Shown here: positions 21,490 through 31,862 of the stretch, in pieces
Layout: the number at the start of each line of letters is the position of its first letter
Position numbering within the stretch: position 1 is the first letter of the stretch
Origin: Ovis canadensis
Taxonomy: Eukaryota; Chordata; Mammalia; Artiodactyla; Bovidae
DNA: 64,000 nucleotides
Reading direction: 5' to 3'
Assembly: GCF_042477335.2 (NCBI RefSeq)
Contig: NC_091246.1
Location: 251,662,501-251,726,500, forward strand
Position numbers and translations under genes: made by a program
Notes under the pieces: generated by a model
What the model was told of the DNA's origin: nothing
The model's input: the letters and a program-made list of their open reading frames with translations, nothing else
The model's database searches: none

Positions 21490-21740
21490 AGAGGGGTGGG
21501 TAATTTCATAGTCTGACCAAAGGGAGGAGTATTCCAGCTATGTCAGGGGAAGACTGGGGATTTCCAGGAATGGGGCCAGCACTTTATCTTCATGGTCAGC
21601 CCTGGAACTGTCGTGGTGCCTTTGGGTGTGTTGCTTAGCCTGCCGATGTGTTATAGTGAGCATATACAGAGTCTCAAGATCTAGTGGAAATCCACTCACC
21701 TGCCACCTTGGACCTGTTTGATTTTAATCAGTTTATGTCA
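21490..21740 (-). mobile_element. LTR fragment of the 22.1/27.2 kb family
   Basis: The plus strand reads 'gggtaatttcatagtctgac', 'ggatttccaggaatggggcc', 'tgggtgtgttgcttagcctg' and 'accttggacctgtttgattt'. The same ordered phrases appear at 22320-22790 and 27330-27570. It is one part of an LTR only, without its polyadenylation region. Confidence 0.6.
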
Positions 21741-21747
21741 TTTCCCC

Positions 21748-21826
21748 AGGAGGAGCCTGGTAGGCTACAGTCCATGGGCTTGCAAAGAGTTGGACACGAC
21801 TAAGCGACTTCACTTTCACTTTCATG
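21748..21826 (+). mobile_element. Bov SINE 3' fragment
   Basis: Plus strand: ggaggagcctggtaggctac, 'gcaaagagttggacacgact' and 'aagcgacttcactttcactt'. Confidence 0.75.
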
Positions 21827-22139
21827 CCATTCTTTTAAATGTGGTGCTCCGCCCCTTTCCCTCGTGTTTCACTATGGCCTTCACTGTTCCACAGGTGTGA
21901 TCCGGAGCACATGCTCCAGGAAACTTTCTTGTAGAAATCTCTGTCTCAGAGCCTATTTATCTGGGAATCCGGCCTTCAGTGGGAGTACCTTTGGTGGAAA
22001 GGTCCCCCTGGCACTGAATGTGTAGGCCTACATCCTGCTAACGGAGACTAGAGTGACTTGTGAGCCACACGATCAGGATTAGACCCTTACCGCTCTAGAG
22101 CTTATGTTGCAGGTTGCAAGGGAGTGGTCATGTCCCAGG
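21827..22139. other. No gene recognised
   Basis: About 310 bp of single-copy-looking DNA between SINE and LTR fragments. Confidence 0.35.
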
Positions 22140-22800
22140 TAAGGCCCTGGGATGAGCCACCGAGTGAGGGTCCTGGGCTTCTTGCAGGAAAGAATTTAAG
22201 AGAGAACTGTAATAAAGTGAGAACAGGTTTATTGAGAGAGATACACATCCCACAGGCAGAATATGATCTGTCTTAAAGGTGAGAGCTTCGATGAGGTGTG
22301 GTAATAGTTTTTATGGGCTGGGTAATTTCATAGGCTAATAAGCGGGAGGATTACTCCAACTCTGTTAGAGAAGGGGCAGTGGGCTCCAGGAATTGGGCCA
22401 CTGACCACTTTATATGTCTTCTACGTTCAGCCTCAGGATTGTCAGTTGGCACTAGTGGTAAAGAATCCACCTGCCAGTGCAGGAGATGCAAGAGGCATGG
22501 GTTTGATCTCTGGGTCAGGAAGATCTTCCAGAGGAGGAAATGGCAACCCACTCCAGTATTCTTGCCTGGAAAATTCCATGGACAGAGGAGCCTGGTGGGC
22601 TACTATTCATGGAGTTGCAAAGAGCCAGACACGACTGAGGACACGTACAAACACATACTTGAAACTCTCATGGTGCTGGTGGGTGTGTCATTTAACATAT
22701 GCCCATGTATTGCAGTGGACATATAATGAGGCTCCACATCTACTGGAAGTCAAATCTTCTGTTGTCTTGTGCCTAGTCGGTTCTAAACAGTATCTGTCTT
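22140..22800 (-). mobile_element. Endogenous retroviral LTR, split by a Bov-tA SINE
   Basis: Minus-strand LTR. The plus strand shows 'gagaacaggtttattgagag' at 22222-22241 (reversed AATAAA), 'ggtgagagcttcgatgagg' and 'gggtaatttcataggctaat'. After the SINE it resumes at about 22670 with 'tgggtgtgtcatttaacata', 'tataatgaggctccacatct' and 'tgcctagtcggttctaaaca'. The copy at 27.2 kb carries the same phrases uninterrupted. No retroviral genes are attached. Confidence 0.65.
22440..22668 (+). mobile_element. Bov-tA SINE inserted in the LTR
   Basis: Near full length on the plus strand: tRNA-like head (agtggtaaagaatccacctg), 'cagaggaggaaatggcaacc', 'attcttgcctggaaaattcc', then 'gagccagacacgactgagga'. 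It is younger than the LTR it interrupts. Confidence 0.85.
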
Positions 22801-23404
22801 ATCCCCGAAGCCATTCTTTCCCTTCTTGCCCCCTTCCTTCGTCTCGTTTACAGCAATGTGATCTTAACCTTCTCAGAACCTGTGTTATTTTTTGTAATCC
22901 AAGCACAATAATGATTTCTATGTCATCTACTGTGGCAACCGAGATAACAGGCCTTATATTTAGAACAGAGCCTGGCACATGGTGAAAAGGGCAGTAAACA
23001 TTCAACGTCTGTAGCACTGTTACTGAACGCAAACTTGTGTGCAGGACACACAGTGAGACCAAAAAAACCAAAACATAAGATTTTGCAGGAGGGAAAGATT
23101 CATTTCAAGGGCCAAACAAGGAGAATGGGCGGTTCATGCTCAAAAACACCAAACACCCTAGATGGTTTTCAGGGAAATGCTTTTATTGGCAATTTTGGGC
23201 ATGTGATTTTCTTCTGATTGGTTGGTCGTGAAGTAACAGGGCCTGAAGTTACCATCTTCCACCTGGCTGGGAGCCTTATTTCCTGCAGAAGATCTCAGAT
23301 ATTGTTATGTGTCTCCCTCGAGGAGGAACCAGGATCCCGATTTAATCGATGCACTATTTTTTCCTGATTGCTCCTCCTTTGTTTCTACATTCCCTTCCCC
23401 TTCC
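22801..23404. other. Single-copy stretch, no gene seen
   Basis: No recognisable gene. A weak MIR/L2-like phrase lies near 22970-23000 (agagcctggcacatggtgaa). Confidence 0.4.
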
Positions 23405-24925
23405 CTGTTCAGTTCAGTTCAGTTCAGTCACTCAGTCGTGTCCAACTCTTTGCAACCCCATGAATCGCAGCACGCCAGGCCTCCGTGTCCATCACCAACT
23501 CCTGCAGTTCACTCAAACTCATGTCCATCTAGTCGGTGATGCCATCCAGCCATCTCATCCTCTGTCGTCCCCTTCTCCTCCTGCCCCCAATCCCTCCCAG
23601 CATCAGAGTCTTTTCCAATGAGTCAACTCTTTGCATGAGGTGGCCAAAGTATTGGAGTTTCAGCTTCAGCATCAGTCCTTCCAATGAACACCCAGGACTG
23701 ATCTCCTTCAGAATGGACTGGTTGGATTTCCTTGCAGTCCAAGGGACTCTCAAGAGCCTTTTCCAACACCACAGTTCAAAAGTATCAATTCTTCAGTGCT
23801 CAGCCTTCTTCACAGTCCAACACTCACATCCATACATGACTACTGGAAAAACCATAGCCTTGACTAGACAGACCTTTGTTGGCAAAGTAATATCTCTGCT
23901 TTTCAATATGCTACTAGGTTGGTCATAACTTTCCTTCCAAGGAGTAATCATCTTTTAATTTCATGGCTGCAATCACCATCTGCAGTGATTCTGGAGCCCA
24001 GAAAAATAAAGTCTGCCACTGTTTCCACTGTTTCCCCATCTATTTGCCATGAAGTGATGGGACTGGATGCCATGATCTCAGTTTTCTGAATGTTGAGGTT
24101 TAAGCCGACCTTTTCACTCTCCTCTTTCACTTTCATCAAGAGGCTTTTTAGTTCCTCTTCACTTTCTGCCATAAGGGTGGTGTCAACTGCATATCTGAGG
24201 TTATTGATATTTCTCCCAGCAATCTTGATTCCAGCTTGTGCTTCCTCCAGCCCAGCGTTTCTCATGATGTACTCTGCATAGAAGTTAAATAAGCAGGGTG
24301 ACAATATACAGCCTTGAAGTACTCCTTTTCCTATTTGGAACCAGTCTATTGTTCCATATTCAGTTCTAACTGTTACTTCCTGACCTCCATACAGGTTTCT
24401 CAAGAGGCAGGTCAGGTGGTCTGGTATTCCCATCTCTTTCAGAATTTTCCACAGTTTATTGTGATCCATACAGTCAAAGGCTTTGCATGGTCAATAAAGC
24501 AGAAATAGATGTTTTTCTGGAACTCTCTTGCTTTTTCCATGATCCAGTGGATGTTGGCAATTTGATCTCTGGTTCCTCTGCCTTTTCCAAATTCAGCTTG
24601 AACATCTGGAAGTTCGAGGTTTGCGTATTGCTGAAGCCTGGCTTGGAGAATTTTGAGCATTACTTTACTAGCATGTGAGATGAGTGCAATTGTGCGGTAG
24701 TTTGCGCATTCTTTGGCATTGCCTTTCTTTGGGATTGGAATGAAAACTGACCTTTTCTAGTCCTGTGGCCACTGCTGAGTTTTCCAAATTTGCTGGCATA
24801 TTGAGTGCAGCACTTTCACAGCATCATCTTTCAGGATTTGAAACAGCTCAATTGGAATTCCATCACCTCCACTAGCTTTGTCTAAGGCCCACTTGACTTC
24901 ACATTCCAGGATGTCTGGCTCCAAG
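23405..24925 (-). mobile_element. BovB LINE, 5'-truncated, with mutated RT catalytic motif
   Basis: About 1.5 kb of minus-strand BovB, from the (ttcag)n-type tail at 23408 to 'aggatgtctggctccaag' near 24927, which matches the GDG-motif region of the 3 kb copy. The surviving RT frame at 23948-24469 includes QGCILSPCLFNFYAEYIM and LRYAVDTTLMAES. The catalytic YADD therefore reads YAVD (gat to gtt, minus strand, near 24185). A one-base loss in the motif A region (near 24485) also breaks the frame. Non-functional. Confidence 0.92.
23948..24469 (-). pseudogene. BovB RT palm fragment, YADD changed to YAVD
   Basis: 173 codons covering motifs B to the thumb region: VLQGCILSP replaces the usual VRQGCILSP, and motif C is YAVD. 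In reverse transcriptases the two aspartates of this motif bind the catalytic metal ions, so losing the first is expected to abolish activity. The N-terminal half lies in another frame (24439-24660), which ends with a scrambled motif A (FIDHAKPLTV). Confidence 0.9.
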
Positions 24926-25490
24926 TATCTGCTCTTTGATACTCAGAGAAGGTCTAGGAAGCTGAAGCCTTTTCCCTGCAGACTAGAAACAGGAGACATG
25001 GAAAGGATTTGTATTACTGAATAGCACTCTATGGGGCTTTCCTAAGGCAGAGCCCTCCCCCATATCTTCTGCTTTAGCTCTTGTCCAAAGTATCCAGATA
25101 ATACCATCTGATACATGTTTCCTGAGTTGGTTTATATCCCACAAAATGGAAGATGTTAACTATTTGATAACCATGAGCCTGTAGTAGCCCACACACCTAC
25201 TGCAGTCTAAGGACTGATAATGTGAACCCCTGTGATACCATCCTATAACCTCACCGCCATCTGAGCAGAGATTTGAATGTTAGCTGATCACATACCCTGC
25301 AGCCCTCCCTCCCTTGCCTGGCCTTTAAAAATGTTTTGCTTCAGCCCTTGTGGGGGATTTTGAGCCACCGGTTCTCCTTTTATCGGCGCCTTATCATAAA
25401 TGCTGCACAGTCCTTCTCCACAACCTGTGTCAGTAAATTGGCTTTGCTGTGTGGGTGAGCGGGCCCACGTTTGGTTCAGTAACTTTTGAA
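24926..25490 (+). mobile_element. Endogenous retroviral LTR fragment
   Basis: Plus-strand LTR features: 'tgatcacataccctgcagcc', a TATA-like tttaaaaat near 25324, 'ttttgagccaccggttctcc', a degenerate polyadenylation region (gtcagtaaattggctttgct) and 'cacgtttggttcagtaac'. It is an old copy. Family not named. Confidence 0.5.
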
Positions 25491-25589
25491 CCTGGAAGGG
25501 CCCCATGGGGTCCTGCTTGGTTCCAGTAGTAAACACTGCTGAAAACTCCTGCTTAATTTCCCCCACTGACTTGGTTTTCTTGAAATTGA

Positions 25590-25935
25590 TACCAAACCCT
25601 TGGCTTTCTGTGCACTGATGCCAAACAGAAGTACAGAGACGAAGTTATGGAGTAGAAAGAAAGAGTGGCTTTATTTATTTGCCAGGCAAAAGGGGAACAC
25701 AGCAGACAAGAGTCTCAAGAACTATGCCCCCTGTTCCCCAGGGAATAGGTCTCTGGTCCCTTTAATCTGGCCTCAGGTGGTTTCAAGGCTGCTCCTCTGT
25801 TGATTAGCAGCTGTTGGAATCTGCCCCTGGGAAGTCAGGGAAGGTCTTGGAGGCTGAATGAAGCCTATTTCCTGTAATCAAAGGAAGGGGAGACACAGAA
25901 AGACTTTGTGCCGGAAGCCCCACAGGGCCCGGCAG
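25590..25935 (-). mobile_element. Endogenous retroviral LTR fragment, second type
   Basis: Minus-strand orientation is suggested by the reversed polyadenylation signal (gtggctttatttatttgcca at 25665-25684) with 'tggagtagaaagaaagag' before it and 'aatctgcccctgggaagtca' after it. No coding sequence is attached. Boundaries are approximate. Confidence 0.45.
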
Positions 25936-26800
25936 GGCATCGAATCACACTGTCCTTGCTCTGTCTGCTTTTCTCAACACTTGTCCTCTGTCTGCTTTCC
26001 TGGCTCCTCTGCTTCCTCCTGCCTCTCCATCTGGCTGTCCAGGGTCTGTCCCTTTCCCACTTCCTCTTCCCTTCTTTTCCCATGTTCTTTCTCTCCAGTC
26101 TTGTCCACTCTGCTGGAAGCTGGCCTGCAAGTGCGGTGAACAGCCATTGAAGTGGGCTGCGTGTAGTTTTTAAGTGATGTAATTTTCAAGGAGGATGGGC
26201 AGACCTGTCATTCGCATGAATAATCAGAGCATTTCCCATTTGGGCTGCTCTAAAAGTCAGTCTGTCAAAGCTTGTGAATTGTGTTAGCAATTTTGTTTTC
26301 AATTTTTGCCCTTGAGTAAGGGCACCTGCCTGTCTGTTATGGGTGCTATTGTCAAGGTTGATGATGCAAAGCAGGCAAGTGGAGGCGGAGGGAAGGGTAA
26401 CTGCCATTTGAAGTTCTATGACAAGAGACGGGTAAAGGGATTCTGAGAAAGTCCTGGAATAATGAGGACAATGAACCATTGTTCTCAGGGCTTCATTTTA
26501 AAACTGTTTTGATAAGTATCTCAAACCTCAATTGTTTACATATGAATTGCAAGACTTCTAGGAAAGCATAAAATCCATGAAAATTATATGCAAAGAATTC
26601 TACTGATGGCCTGTGTTTTGGATTCAGTTGACCTACAGCTAAATCAATGAAAACATACTTTCTGACTTCAAAGGTTAGAATTAAGGAGTGTGGTTCTAGG
26701 AGGAGAAGAGGAAAAGGATGCTGGCAGAGGCGTCATCCCACTGCAAAAGGTGAGCAGAGTGAGGAAGAGGAAACGAACACTTCTTAGTAATTACTCCATG
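25936..26800. other. Single-copy DNA with a pyrimidine-rich tract
   Basis: 25950-26110 is strongly C/T-biased on the plus strand, which leaves long open frames on both strands with no recognisable product. The rest is unremarkable. Confidence 0.4.
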
Positions 26801-27008
26801 CTCCCCTGATGGCTCAGCAGTAAAGAGTCTGCCTGTAATGCAGGAGACCTAGGTTTGGTCCCTGGGTCAGGAAGATCCCCTGGAGGAGAAAATGATAACC
26901 CACTCCAGTATTTTTGCCTGGGAAATCCCATGGACAGAGAAGTCTGGTGAGGCTACAGTCCATGGGTTCACAAAAGAGTCCAACACAACTTAGCAACTAA
27001 ACAGCAAC
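26801..27008 (+). mobile_element. Bov-tA SINE, near full length
   Basis: Plus strand from the tRNA-like head (gctcccctgatggctcagca) through 'gtccctgggtcaggaagatc' and 'tttttgcctgggaaatccca' to 'acttagcaactaaacagcaa'. Confidence 0.88.
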
Positions 27009-27039
27009 CCTGTGCTCAGCATCAGAAGGGTTTTCTCAT

Positions 27040-27185
27040 TCAGTATCCAGAAAATTTCTGTAAGGAGAGAGTCTCACCCTATTTTATAGAGAAAGAAACA
27101 GAGGCCCAGATAAAACGCTTTCCTGAGGCCACATTCAGGATGGTCTGACCCTAAAGTCTGTGTCCCTAATGTTCCCAGTAAATTT
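27040..27185 (-). repeat. Probable MIR fragment
   Basis: The plus strand reads 'accctattttatagagaaag', 'aaacagaggcccagataaaa' and 'ggatggtctgaccctaaagt', a reversed MIR core with divergence. Confidence 0.5.
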
Positions 27186-27199
27186 AAGGTTCTTGCTTC

Positions 27200-27640
27200 A
27201 TTCTGAGAGAATTTAGAGACAAAGTGATAGTAAGAAGTACATTTATTTAGAGAGAAACACACTTACATTTTACATACACCATGTGGGCCATCTCTGAAGG
27301 TGAGAGAGCCCCGAATAGTTTTTACTGACTGGGTAATTTCATCGGCTAATGAGTGGGAAGGTTATTCCAATTATTTTGGGAAAGGGGCGGAGATTTCCAG
27401 GAATTGGGTCACCGCCACATTTTGACCTTTTATGGTTGGCCTCAGAATTGTCACTGCGGGTGGGTGTGTCATTTAGCATGCTAATATATTACAATGAGTG
27501 TATAATGAGGCTGAAGGTCTCCTGGAAGTCGAATCTTCCGCCGCCTTGGACCTAGTTGGTTCTAACTGGTTTTTGTTGTGCCCTATGGCCATATCCTTTT
27601 TTTTAAGGTTGTGCCCTGACTCTTTACCTCCTGTTTCAGT
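27200..27640 (-). mobile_element. Endogenous retroviral LTR, same family as 22.1 kb
   Basis: The plus strand has a reversed poly-A signal (gtacatttatttagagagaa, 27237-27256), 'ggtgagagagccccgaatag', 'gggtaatttcatcggctaat', 'gatttccaggaattgggtca', 'tgggtgtgtcatttagcatg' and 'accttgg...gttggttctaac'-like phrases. It is uninterrupted, and so serves as the reference for the split copy at 22.1-22.8 kb. Confidence 0.65.
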
Positions 27641-28960
27641 AAATGCCCACCCAGCCCCCTGTGCCAAAAGGGCTGCTGGTTTAAGGGCACTCCGATGTCA
27701 CGACTTTAAGGTCTCTAGTTAACTTCAGTTTCTGCCATCACCTTGTGAACTGTAGGGGAGTGCAGTGAGGTCATGACGGAACAAGATATATTTCAGTCGT
27801 GACCTTGATCTGTTCATAACACAAACCAGTGACAGTCTTAGGATGAACTCATATCTCTTCCTCCTGTAGCCTGTGGCCCTTCACACACACACACCATGCA
27901 CAGACTCCCCTGAGTTTGGAAGAGTTGTTGGAAGAGATTCGGTTCTGTTTGTTCTCACACTATCTTTGGTTCAACCCACTGTAGCCAAACGGATTGAACC
28001 TGCTTTCCATCACCTTTCTGGGCTTAAGAAATTCTGGAGACAGTGGCTTTATAACATCTGGGCCCTAAGACCTTGCATTGGCCAACCAGTGAAACCCTCT
28101 CATCCCATATGTGTGAAAAATTCTTGCTTACATGAGTCACACCGAGCAATTTCTTATGTGATGCCCTTTTATGATTGCTGCAAAAACAGGAAAAGGAGGA
28201 GAAATTATGCTGAAGAAGAGAGGTTAGAAAAGAAAGATCTTTCCTTTCCTCTGTGCTTGATTAAAAAAAAAATCTTTTTAACAGTTGAAATTTGATACTT
28301 GCGGTTTTGAAGAATAAAATTCCCAAGCTTATGTTGGACCGTTGTGGCTCTGACCTGGCTGCCGTCCCACAGTCTGTTAGGCTGAGCGTGATCGGAAGGA
28401 CTCTTGGTATTGGCAGCTGAAAGGAACAAACAGCTGAGAAACAACTGCCACCACCTTACAAACATCTTGAAAGTTAAGTACTTTTAAAGTGGAGTGTGTG
28501 TTAGGATCCATGCCCGCCTCATTGTGGTATTGCAAGGAATGATGCTGGATTTCCATGAATCTTAGGTTTTAAAGGTCTTTCCAAGATTGTTCTTGGTTGC
28601 CTAGAGTCCAAGGGTTTCCTAAGGTCGAGGAAAGCCATCTTAGAGAACATATGAGCACAGCCCCTGAGCCAAAAGCATTAATTTTGCTTTTTCCCTTTAT
28701 GCTTGCCTGTGAAACATTTCCCAATTATTTTTCCATGTTGTTCTTAAGCAAGTAGTTCCTCTTGCTTTACTGCCTAGACTTTTTCAATAAAGGGTTGAAC
28801 CGCTCGCTTCAGAAATAAAATGTTCAGAGGACTCCCCTATGTGGGAATCCACTTTAAGAAGTCAGTGCCAATGACTCGGGTCCAGAAACCCATGTCCATT
28901 TCTTGCAAGAGATCCTGTCCAACTGGCTCTCACCTTCCCTTCCAGTTCCCCGGGGTCTGA
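27641..28960. other. Single-copy stretch, no gene seen
   Basis: No gene recognised. A 140-codon open frame at 27873-28295 shows no domain. The first 200 bp might be a further retroviral remnant, but I cannot support that. Confidence 0.4.
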
Positions 28961-28964
28961 TTTG

Positions 28965-29365
28965 AAAGCACTTAATGAGGGTGCTAATTAGAACCTGATC
29001 AGGTTGCTAATGAAGTCGTTGACAGCCCAGATCAACTAAGAAAGGAAAAAGCGTCCCCGGCCTTTTGTTTGCCGCCTCTTCAGGAGAGGACACTCTCTTT
29101 TTAATTGATTTCAAACAGGCTTTGCTGAACCAATCAGCCGCTGTCATTGCTGCTTGGCTCCTTGGCACACTGCCTGTGCCAGCTAGAGACTGCCCTGCAG
29201 AGGGGGGAAGTGTTTGGACTTCGGAAAGCAAGGCTTCCCTTTCCCCTGTGCCTGAAACTTTATAAACCTTCTACTTCCAAGGGGTTTGCTCTGCCTGCTG
29301 ATCCCCACCCCTGACCACTGACCTTCTGAGATAAACGCTATAAATTCCAACTCGGCTGAATCGCC
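28965..29365. promoter_or_regulatory. Candidate conserved non-coding element
   Basis: About 400 bp free of recognised repeats, with an unusual density of factor-type motifs: TAATTAG (28985-28991), the palindrome CCTGATCAGG (28994-29003), GCTAATGA (29005-29012), TTTTAATTGATTTC (29100-29113), a CCAATCAG box (29130-29137) and an NFI-like TTGGCacactGCC (29161-29173). Developmental enhancers often look like this. No cross-species comparison was possible, so this is a hypothesis only. Confidence 0.25.
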
Positions 29366-29387
29366 ATGTAACCAGCACATCCCACAT

Positions 29388-29411
29388 TGTGTGTGTGTGT
29401 ATGTGTGTGTG
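29388..29411. repeat. (GT)n microsatellite
   Basis: About 12 GT units with one A interruption. Confidence 0.9.
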
Positions 29412-29676
29412 CAGCATGAGAATTGAAACCAAGGACTGTTTTAAATAATACTTCTACTTTGTTTATTTTTTACCGCCCTGTTAACCTGGATGCTGGACTC
29501 CAGACACAGAACTCTTGAGTCTGGATGATGATTTTTATGGTAGTGTCACCCGAGTGTAAGTTTCTCGGTTCTTTGTCTCATCACAACAAAGATTTGGAGT
29601 GATGGACATTAAAGTCCCCTCTGCGTGTCACAGCACTCGGGTCTTGGATAGACCATGTTATAGCTCTTAGACAAAT

Positions 29677-30035
29677 CAGTGTTACAGCTCAGTGTTACAG
29701 CTTTATTTTATTTAGAAGATAGCAGGACAATCCATCTTCGAGGTGTGAGGGCACGTCGATCCACAGAATCGAAGAGAAGGGCGCCCCAGCACGCGGGGGA
29801 GAGAGAGCGAGCTAGCTTTGGCTCTTCTTTTTATATGTTTTTTTTTTTTTTTCCCTCCCTGGGCCTGTCCTATGCAAATTGGGCCAGCCAGCAGTGTTGT
29901 TTGTCTTACCTGAGGTCCTCACTCTGGTCCTCCGACCTTCGTTTGTTCTATTTTCGCGGGCTTTTCCCTCCCCTGTCTTTTAGCCACCGCCATTTTGGCC
30001 TCCTTTTCCCTCTTCTACCTGGCTAACAGTAGGAG
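29677..30035 (-). mobile_element. Endogenous retroviral LTR fragment with 13-bp tandem duplication
   Basis: The plus strand begins with two perfect copies of cagtgttacagct (29677-29689, 29690-29702), then a reversed polyadenylation signal (ctttattttatttag), 'ggcgccccagcacgcggggg', a T-run near 29838-29852 and 'gcccgtcctatgc'-like GC-rich LTR sequence up to 'tggctaacagtaggagtaac'. No viral coding sequence is visible. Boundaries and family are approximate. Confidence 0.5.
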
Positions 30036-30284
30036 TAACAATAGTGGGTGAATTCTGACACAGTAGGCATGACTCAGGAGAAAATGAGGTTGGTTTCTAG
30101 GCTGCAGTCATCTCACACGAGGTGTGAGCAATCCTGCGAAGCCAGGTCTGCAAATAGGACAGAGGGGCCTGATGATGGGAGACCGACCACAAGCTCAGGC
30201 AGAGGGGCCTGGAGCAGGGGATGGGGCTTACTCTGAAGAAAAGGGGAGATAGACAAAGGGTTTAAAGAAGAAAAATGTGAAGTA

Positions 30285-30560
30285 TATTTGTTTATTTATC
30301 TTTGGCTGTGCTGGATTTTTCTTGCCATGTGGGCTTTCTCGAGTTGCTACGAGTGGAGGCTCCTCTCTTGCTGCAGAGCGCAGGCTTCTCTTTGCAGCGG
30401 CTTCTCTTGTTGCAGAGCGCAGGCTCCAGGCCACATGGGCTTCAGTAGCTGTGGTGCACAGACTCAGGTGCCCCTCGGTGTGTGGGATCTTCCCAGACCA
30501 GGGATTGAACCCGTGTCCCCTGCACTGGAAGGTGGATTCTTAACCACCAGGGACGCCTCA
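30285..30560 (-). mobile_element. CHR-2-type tRNA-derived SINE
   Basis: Antisense: tttatttatctttggctgtg, 'ttgctgcagagcgcaggctt', 'cttcagtagctgtggtgcac', 'gaccagggattgaacccgtg' and the reversed head 'cttaaccaccagggacgcc'. It is nearly full length. Confidence 0.82.
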
Positions 30561-30564
30561 ACGA

Positions 30565-31430
30565 AATAGTTTTTAAAACTATGTATTGAGCATCTCCTGT
30601 GCCAGGCGCCGTGCTGATCGCACGCTGTGGAGCATGGAATGAAACATGCCCTTTGGAAGACAGACCCTAAAGAAATGTTTGCGAGTGAAGTGTGAAGGGC
30701 TGCAGAAGACAGATTCTGAGCCCTCGGTATGGACACCGCAGAGCTGGCTGCAGACAGAGCTTTAAGCTGAGATGCAAAGGTCACGTAAGGGATGGCGGGG
30801 CAGAGGAGCCAGAGCAGAGTTCCAGTTGCCCAACAGCACACAGGAAGTGGGAGGGAGAGAGAACAGGACCTGAGGAAAGTGCCACGTGTTGGAGCAGAGA
30901 CAGGAAAGGCAGGATTTCATGCCCAATTATTCATAGCCCTTTAAGTCACACGAAGGATTTGCGACGGGAAGGAAGGCATTAAAAGGCATTAAGCAGGGGA
31001 TTCTTAGGATCGGATTGTATTCTTGAAATCTCCCAGCAGCTGTTTGGGGGAAACTGAACAGACTGAGTCCAGATGGGCAGTGGCCCAATGACCCGGGCTT
31101 CTACAGTGGTCCAAATGCAAGTCAATGGTGGCCTGCACTGCGATGCTGATGGTGGGAATGGGGAAGGCGGGGTGCGCTTGAGAGATCTATACAGAAAATG
31201 GAATGAGCAAAAATTGTTGGTTAATCGGATGTTGGGGGTGAGAAAGGAGTTGTCAAGAGTGGTTCCCAAAAGTATTCTTTAGTGGTGGGTTCAAAGTGGG
31301 GCCGTTTCCCGAGGTTAAGAGTGGCGGGGAGACGGTAGGACCAGGTCTGGGGCTGGGACGGTGGTAACTCACGTCTTGGCCATGTTTAATCTGAGGCACA
31401 GGATGGTGACCTTGGGAAGGCCAGTGGGAT
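30565..31430 (-). repeat. L2 LINE fossil (reversed, long)
   Basis: The plus strand begins 'tattgagcatctcctgtgcc', 'aggcgccgtgctgatcgcac' and runs to 'acagtggtccaaatgcaagt' with 'caatggtggcctgcactgcg' (31100-31145), all reversed L2 in order. It is very diverged. Confidence 0.5.
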
Positions 31431-31607
31431 TGGTAGGTCTGGAACTGGGATGAGTGGAGGGTCCTTAGCCAACAGTAGACTGAATTCTGTGGAGCTCCAT
31501 AAATCTTCCTTGTGGGGAGGCAAGCCTCTCTTCCCAAAGAGAGTACAAACCTGGAGCCAGGGCCTGAAGAATTCCGCCATTCAACGGTCTCTCCAGAAAG
31601 GAGGAGA

Positions 31608-31862
31608 TGAGGGACTGCCCTGGTGGCCCCCTTGCAACGCAGGGGATGCGGACTCCTTCCCTGGTTGGGAGGAAAAGAGCCCACGTGCCACGGAGCAGAG
31701 ACGCTCGTGAGCCACAGCCGCTGAAGCCTGAGCACTCTGGAGGCCCACAAGCCACGCTGTAACTGTGCGAGCCACAACCAAAGACCGTGCGTGATGCAGT
31801 AGAGATCCTGCGCATGCCCCTGAGGCCTAACAGCCGAATAAATAGATATGCATTTTTTAATC
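31608..31862 (+). mobile_element. CHR-2-type tRNA-derived SINE
   Basis: Plus strand: gggactgccctggtggcccc (head), 'tgagccacagccgctgaagc', 'cgagccacaaccaaagaccg' and 'cctaacagccgaataaatag'. Its antisense strand supplies the middle of a 304-codon chance frame (31253-32167). Confidence 0.75.

Noticed and set aside
22440..22510. tRNA-like heads of the Bov-tA SINEs as possible tRNA genes
   Set aside because: The box B-like phrase (gttcgatccctgg and variants) is part of every Bov-tA. None has a complete cloverleaf or an independent tRNA context.
27873..28295. 140-codon plus-strand frame
   Set aside because: No domain, signal peptide or splice context; ordinary single-copy DNA.
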